A DNA stretch of 42,951 bases, taken from Desulfuromonadales bacterium (GTDB taxonomy: Bacteria > Desulfobacterota > Desulfuromonadia > Geobacterales > Pseudopelobacteraceae). How positions within the stretch are numbered: the stretch's first letter is position 1; every line of letters starts with the position of its first letter. The stretch covers positions 1 through 42,951 of the forward strand of contig JAENWA010000062.1 of NCBI GenBank assembly GCA_016650295.1, in the 5' to 3' direction. Under the pieces are notes generated by a model. It had not been told where the DNA came from. It ran no database searches and worked only from the letters and a program-made list of their open reading frames with translations. The translations under genes and the position numbers were made by a program. This document shows positions 40,894-42,951 of the stretch, piece by piece.

Positions 40894-41250
40894 ATGGCAA
40901 AGCGGATTCTGATTGCAGAAGATAATCCTGGAAGCAGAGAACTTATAACAATACATGCAAAGAATCATGGATATGAGGTTGTCGCTGTCATTGATGGAGT
41001 TGATCTATTGACTACTTATTCTACTGAACGGTTCGATCTGATTATCACCGATCTAAAGATGGATAATCTGGATGGAGCATCAGCCACAGAAATCATGAAA
41101 ATGCAAGGTAACTCAACTCCTGTTATAGCTTTGACGGCATTTTCTCGAAATGAAATACATCTTGTTGAAGATAAATTTACAAAAATATTTTACAAGCCTT
41201 GTGATTATAAAGAGTTGTTTAACTATGTAGAATCATTAATAGGTAAATAA
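40894..41250 (+). CDS. Single-domain response regulator (CheY-like)
   Basis: This 118-aa protein is one receiver domain: acidic pair E9-D10, phosphorylated Asp D53 in LIITDLKM, the Thr of VIALTAFS and the Lys of FYKPC. AGAGGAG precedes ATG 40894. There is no output domain, so it probably acts by protein-protein contact in a phosphorelay, with its kinase elsewhere. Such stand-alone receivers are common in Geobacter. It is AT-rich compared with the MFS gene that follows. Confidence 0.92.
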   Translation: MAKRILIAEDNPGSRELITIHAKNHGYEVVAVIDGVDLLTTYSTERFDLIITDLKMDNLDGASATEIMKMQGNSTPVIALTAFSRNEIHLVEDKFTKIFYKPCDYKELFNYVESLIGK

Positions 41251-41372
41251 GAATATTGATAAAATCAGACGTAAGGACCCCTTACACCTGAAAAACTTGT
41301 ACCTGCAGCTTCAGTGCTTGAAACCAATTGGTTAGCCCCTTTTTTTCTTACACAACCATTTTATGATAATGT

Positions 41373-42605
41373 ATGCCTGACGCATCCACAAAACCGGAAC
41401 TCACGTTGTCTATTCTGCTGCACAAGCCGTTCCGGCTTTTCTGGCTGGCGCGTGTTTCATCCACCATTGCAATCCAGATGCAGGCGGTCGCCGTGGGGTG
41501 GCAAATCTACGCGCTCACCGGAAGCGCCTTCTACCTGGGTCTGGTGGGGCTCGCACAATTCCTGCCGATGTTTCTTCTGACACTCGTCGTAGGACACACC
41601 GCCGACCGCTATGACCGTCGGCGTATCGCTGCCGTTTGCCAGGTTATTTCAGGAGCGGCACTGACCTGTCTTGCCGCCGGCAGTTACGGCGGCTGGCTCG
41701 GCAAGGAGGCGATCCTCGCCATTGTTTTTCTGATCGGGGCGGCACGCGCCTTCGAAGGGCCGACCATGCTCGCGCTGGTTCCGGGTCTCGTCCCCCAGGA
41801 ACTGATCCCGCGCGCCTCGGCCTGGTCCGCTTCGGCCAACCAGACCGCCAGCATTGTCGGTCCGGCGCTGGGCGGCCTGCTCTACGCAATAAACCCCACC
41901 GCGGTCTATGCCGCGGCGGGGCTGCTCTTCTTCGCGGCCAGCGCCTTGGTGCTGGCGATCCGTATCACCCGTGTCCCTGTCAAACGCGAACCGGTCAGCG
42001 TCAGGTCGCTTTTTGCCGGCATTGCCTTTATCCGGAGCCGCCCCGAGATACTGGGCGCCATCTCCCTGGACCTGTTCGCCGTGCTTCTGGGAGGCGCTAC
42101 GGCGCTTCTGCCGATCTACGCGCGGGATATCCTGTCAACCGGTCCCTGGGGACTTGGTCTTTTGCGCAGCGCACCGGCGCTTGGCGCCCTGGCCATGTCG
42201 ATCTTCCTGGCGCGTAACCCCTTGCGGCACAGGGTAGGGCGGATCATGTTCACCAGCGTGTTCATTTTCGGTGTCGCCACCATTGTCTTCGCCCTGTCCA
42301 CCTCGTTCGCCCTCTCGATGTGCACCCTGGTCGTGCTGGGCGCTGCCGACGTGATCAGTGTCGTGATCAGGAGTTCTCTGGTACAGATCGAAACCCCGGA
42401 CGAGATGCGGGGCAGGGTGAGCGCCGTCAATTCCATGTTCATCGGCACCTCGAACCAGTTGGGCGAGTTCGAATCGGGGGCCACCGCCGCACTGTTCGGC
42501 ACGGTTCCCTCAGTCCTCATGGGAGGCATCGGCACCATCATCGTCGTGCTGCTCTGGATGCGCCTCTTTCCGAAGCTCGTTCGAATCGACTCGTTGAGAC
42601 ACTGA
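41373..42605 (+). CDS. MFS transporter (MFS_3/EntS-like exporter)
   Basis: This 410-aa membrane protein has the MFS_3 pattern: FRLFWLARVSSTIAIQMQAV in TM1, GWQIYALTGSAFYLGLVGLA leading into TM2, the loop 2-3 motif GHTADRYDRRRI (MFS signature GxxxDRxxRR) at about residues 73-84, then EGPTMLALVPGLVPQELIPR and ANQTASIVGPALGGLLYAIN in TM4-5, with a C-terminal half including VLGAADVISVVIRSSLVQIE and PDEMRGRVSAVNSMFIG. Proteins of this group export siderophores, drugs or other small molecules; the substrate is not predictable. The ribosome site before ATG 41373 is weak. GC content is high, like the left side, so this gene probably lies outside the island. Confidence 0.9.
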   Translation: MPDASTKPELTLSILLHKPFRLFWLARVSSTIAIQMQAVAVGWQIYALTGSAFYLGLVGLAQFLPMFLLTLVVGHTADRYDRRRIAAVCQVISGAALTCLAAGSYGGWLGKEAILAIVFLIGAARAFEGPTMLALVPGLVPQELIPRASAWSASANQTASIVGPALGGLLYAINPTAVYAAAGLLFFAASALVLAIRITRVPVKREPVSVRSLFAGIAFIRSRPEILGAISLDLFAVLLGGATALLPIYARDILSTGPWGLGLLRSAPALGALAMSIFLARNPLRHRVGRIMFTSVFIFGVATIVFALSTSFALSMCTLVVLGAADVISVVIRSSLVQIETPDEMRGRVSAVNSMFIGTSNQLGEFESGATAALFGTVPSVLMGGIGTIIVVLLWMRLFPKLVRIDSLRH

Positions 42606-42670
42606 ACAGATAAAATCACATGCTGTGTTCCTCGCTTATTCGCAATTGCAACCAAGATGGCATAATCACC

Positions 42671-42697
42671 GTAGAGACGCATGCAATGCGTCTCTAC
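42671..42697. repeat. Perfect 12-bp palindromic hairpin
   Basis: GTAGAGACGCAT and ATGCGTCTCTAC around GCA. This GTAGAGACGCAT palindrome is, from memory, a widespread dispersed repeat in several phyla. It may also end MFS transcription. Confidence 0.75.
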
Positions 42698-42769
42698 ACA
42701 TGATCACCCTGCAATTTCGTCGTCCCCCCACCCATCCCCAGACAGAGGGCGGTGTATAGGGACAAGGGG

Positions 42770-42821
42770 ACGTTCCTTTCTATTTGACTAACCATGCATA
42801 AACTCAAATAGAAAGGAACGT
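42770..42821. repeat. 18-bp perfect inverted repeat upstream of the right-edge gene
   Basis: ACGTTCCTTTCTATTTGA (42770-42787) and its exact reverse complement (42804-42821) around a 16-nt loop, preceded by GGGACAAGGGG. Similar GGGACAAGGGGACGTTCC palindromes precede REP-associated tyrosine transposase genes in many genomes (from memory). The rest of 42606-42948 is AT-rich and shows no gene. Confidence 0.7.
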
Positions 42822-42948
42822 TATATGTTAGTTTAGATACAACAAAATCAATAAGTTTATCTATTATAAGCTAATTATAACAGACTAGTAGTTCTATTTG
42901 TCATCTGTTAATTGAATATATATATTCTACTAACAGGAGGTAAATAGT

Positions 42949-42951
42949 ATG
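42949..42951 (+). CDS. Start codon of a gene continuing beyond the right edge
   Basis: The window ends with ACAGGAGGTAAATAGTATG: a strong AGGAGG ribosome site eight bases before ATG. The product cannot be seen. The palindrome upstream makes a transposase-like gene possible, but this is a guess. Confidence 0.5.

Overview
The window looks like a chromosomal segment of a Geobacter-type bacterium (Geobacterales/Desulfuromonadia). The evidence is a dense run of multiheme c-type cytochromes with alternating CX2CH and CX4CH haem motifs, an outer-membrane porin plus lipoprotein-cytochrome cluster, two GEMM-type cyclic-dinucleotide riboswitches, a lone ResB-type cytochrome c biogenesis protein and a yebC-ruvC-ruvA housekeeping block. 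The assignment is inferred from gene content; no marker such as 16S rRNA is present.

Layout. 1-413 (minus): the start of a PAS-domain sensor protein that runs off the left edge. 1022-5775 (plus): a DUF3494 ice-binding-like lipoprotein, then an outer-membrane beta-barrel, a five-haem lipoprotein and a multihaem lipoprotein that together look like an electron conduit across the outer membrane. 5773-6300: two copies, exactly 280 bp apart, of a promoter, GEMM aptamer and terminator unit. These sit in front of a secreted NHL-repeat/InlB-like protein (6311-7948). 8484-18020: three very large, mutually related multihaem cytochromes (1084, 835 and 1209 aa). They are followed by a beta-propeller lipoprotein (18134-19543) and a ResB-like protein (19621-20799). 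20864-23413 (minus): yebC, msrA, ruvC and ruvA. ruvB is not next to ruvA.

23680-23754 is tRNA-Cys(GCA). From there to about 41.3 kb the content changes to accessory genes with lower and variable GC, consistent with a genomic (defence) island downstream of the tRNA. No integrase is visible. In order it holds: a pair of small conserved proteins; an XRE regulator whose ImmA/IrrE-type protease partner carries a one-base frameshift, with the shared promoter bracketed by twin operators; a 23-bp tandem-repeat block; an RlaP-like nucleotidyltransferase; a probable DUF5131 remnant; a Gabija-like pair (OLD-family ATPase/TOPRIM nuclease plus UvrD-type helicase); a type III restriction-modification system (mod, res) with a DUF559 nuclease gene inserted between mod and res and flanked by homologous GC-rich palindromic repeats; a 206-aa zinc-ribbon-like protein of unknown role; a candidate GNAT toxin/antitoxin pair; the 3' end of a group II intron without its ORF; and mqsRA bracketed by 22-bp direct repeats. 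Small membrane or lipoprotein genes and a single-domain response regulator follow.

41373-42605 is an MFS exporter. After it come two strong palindromes and, at the last three bases, the start codon of a gene that continues outside the window.

How the parts may work together (inference): the left half is an extracellular electron-transfer module, with part of it switched by a cyclic dinucleotide. The A at the ligand-specificity position of both aptamers suggests 3',3'-cGAMP rather than c-di-GMP. The right half is a patchwork of anti-phage and toxin-antitoxin systems. The least understood arrangement is the repeat-bounded DUF559 cassette inside the type III restriction operon.
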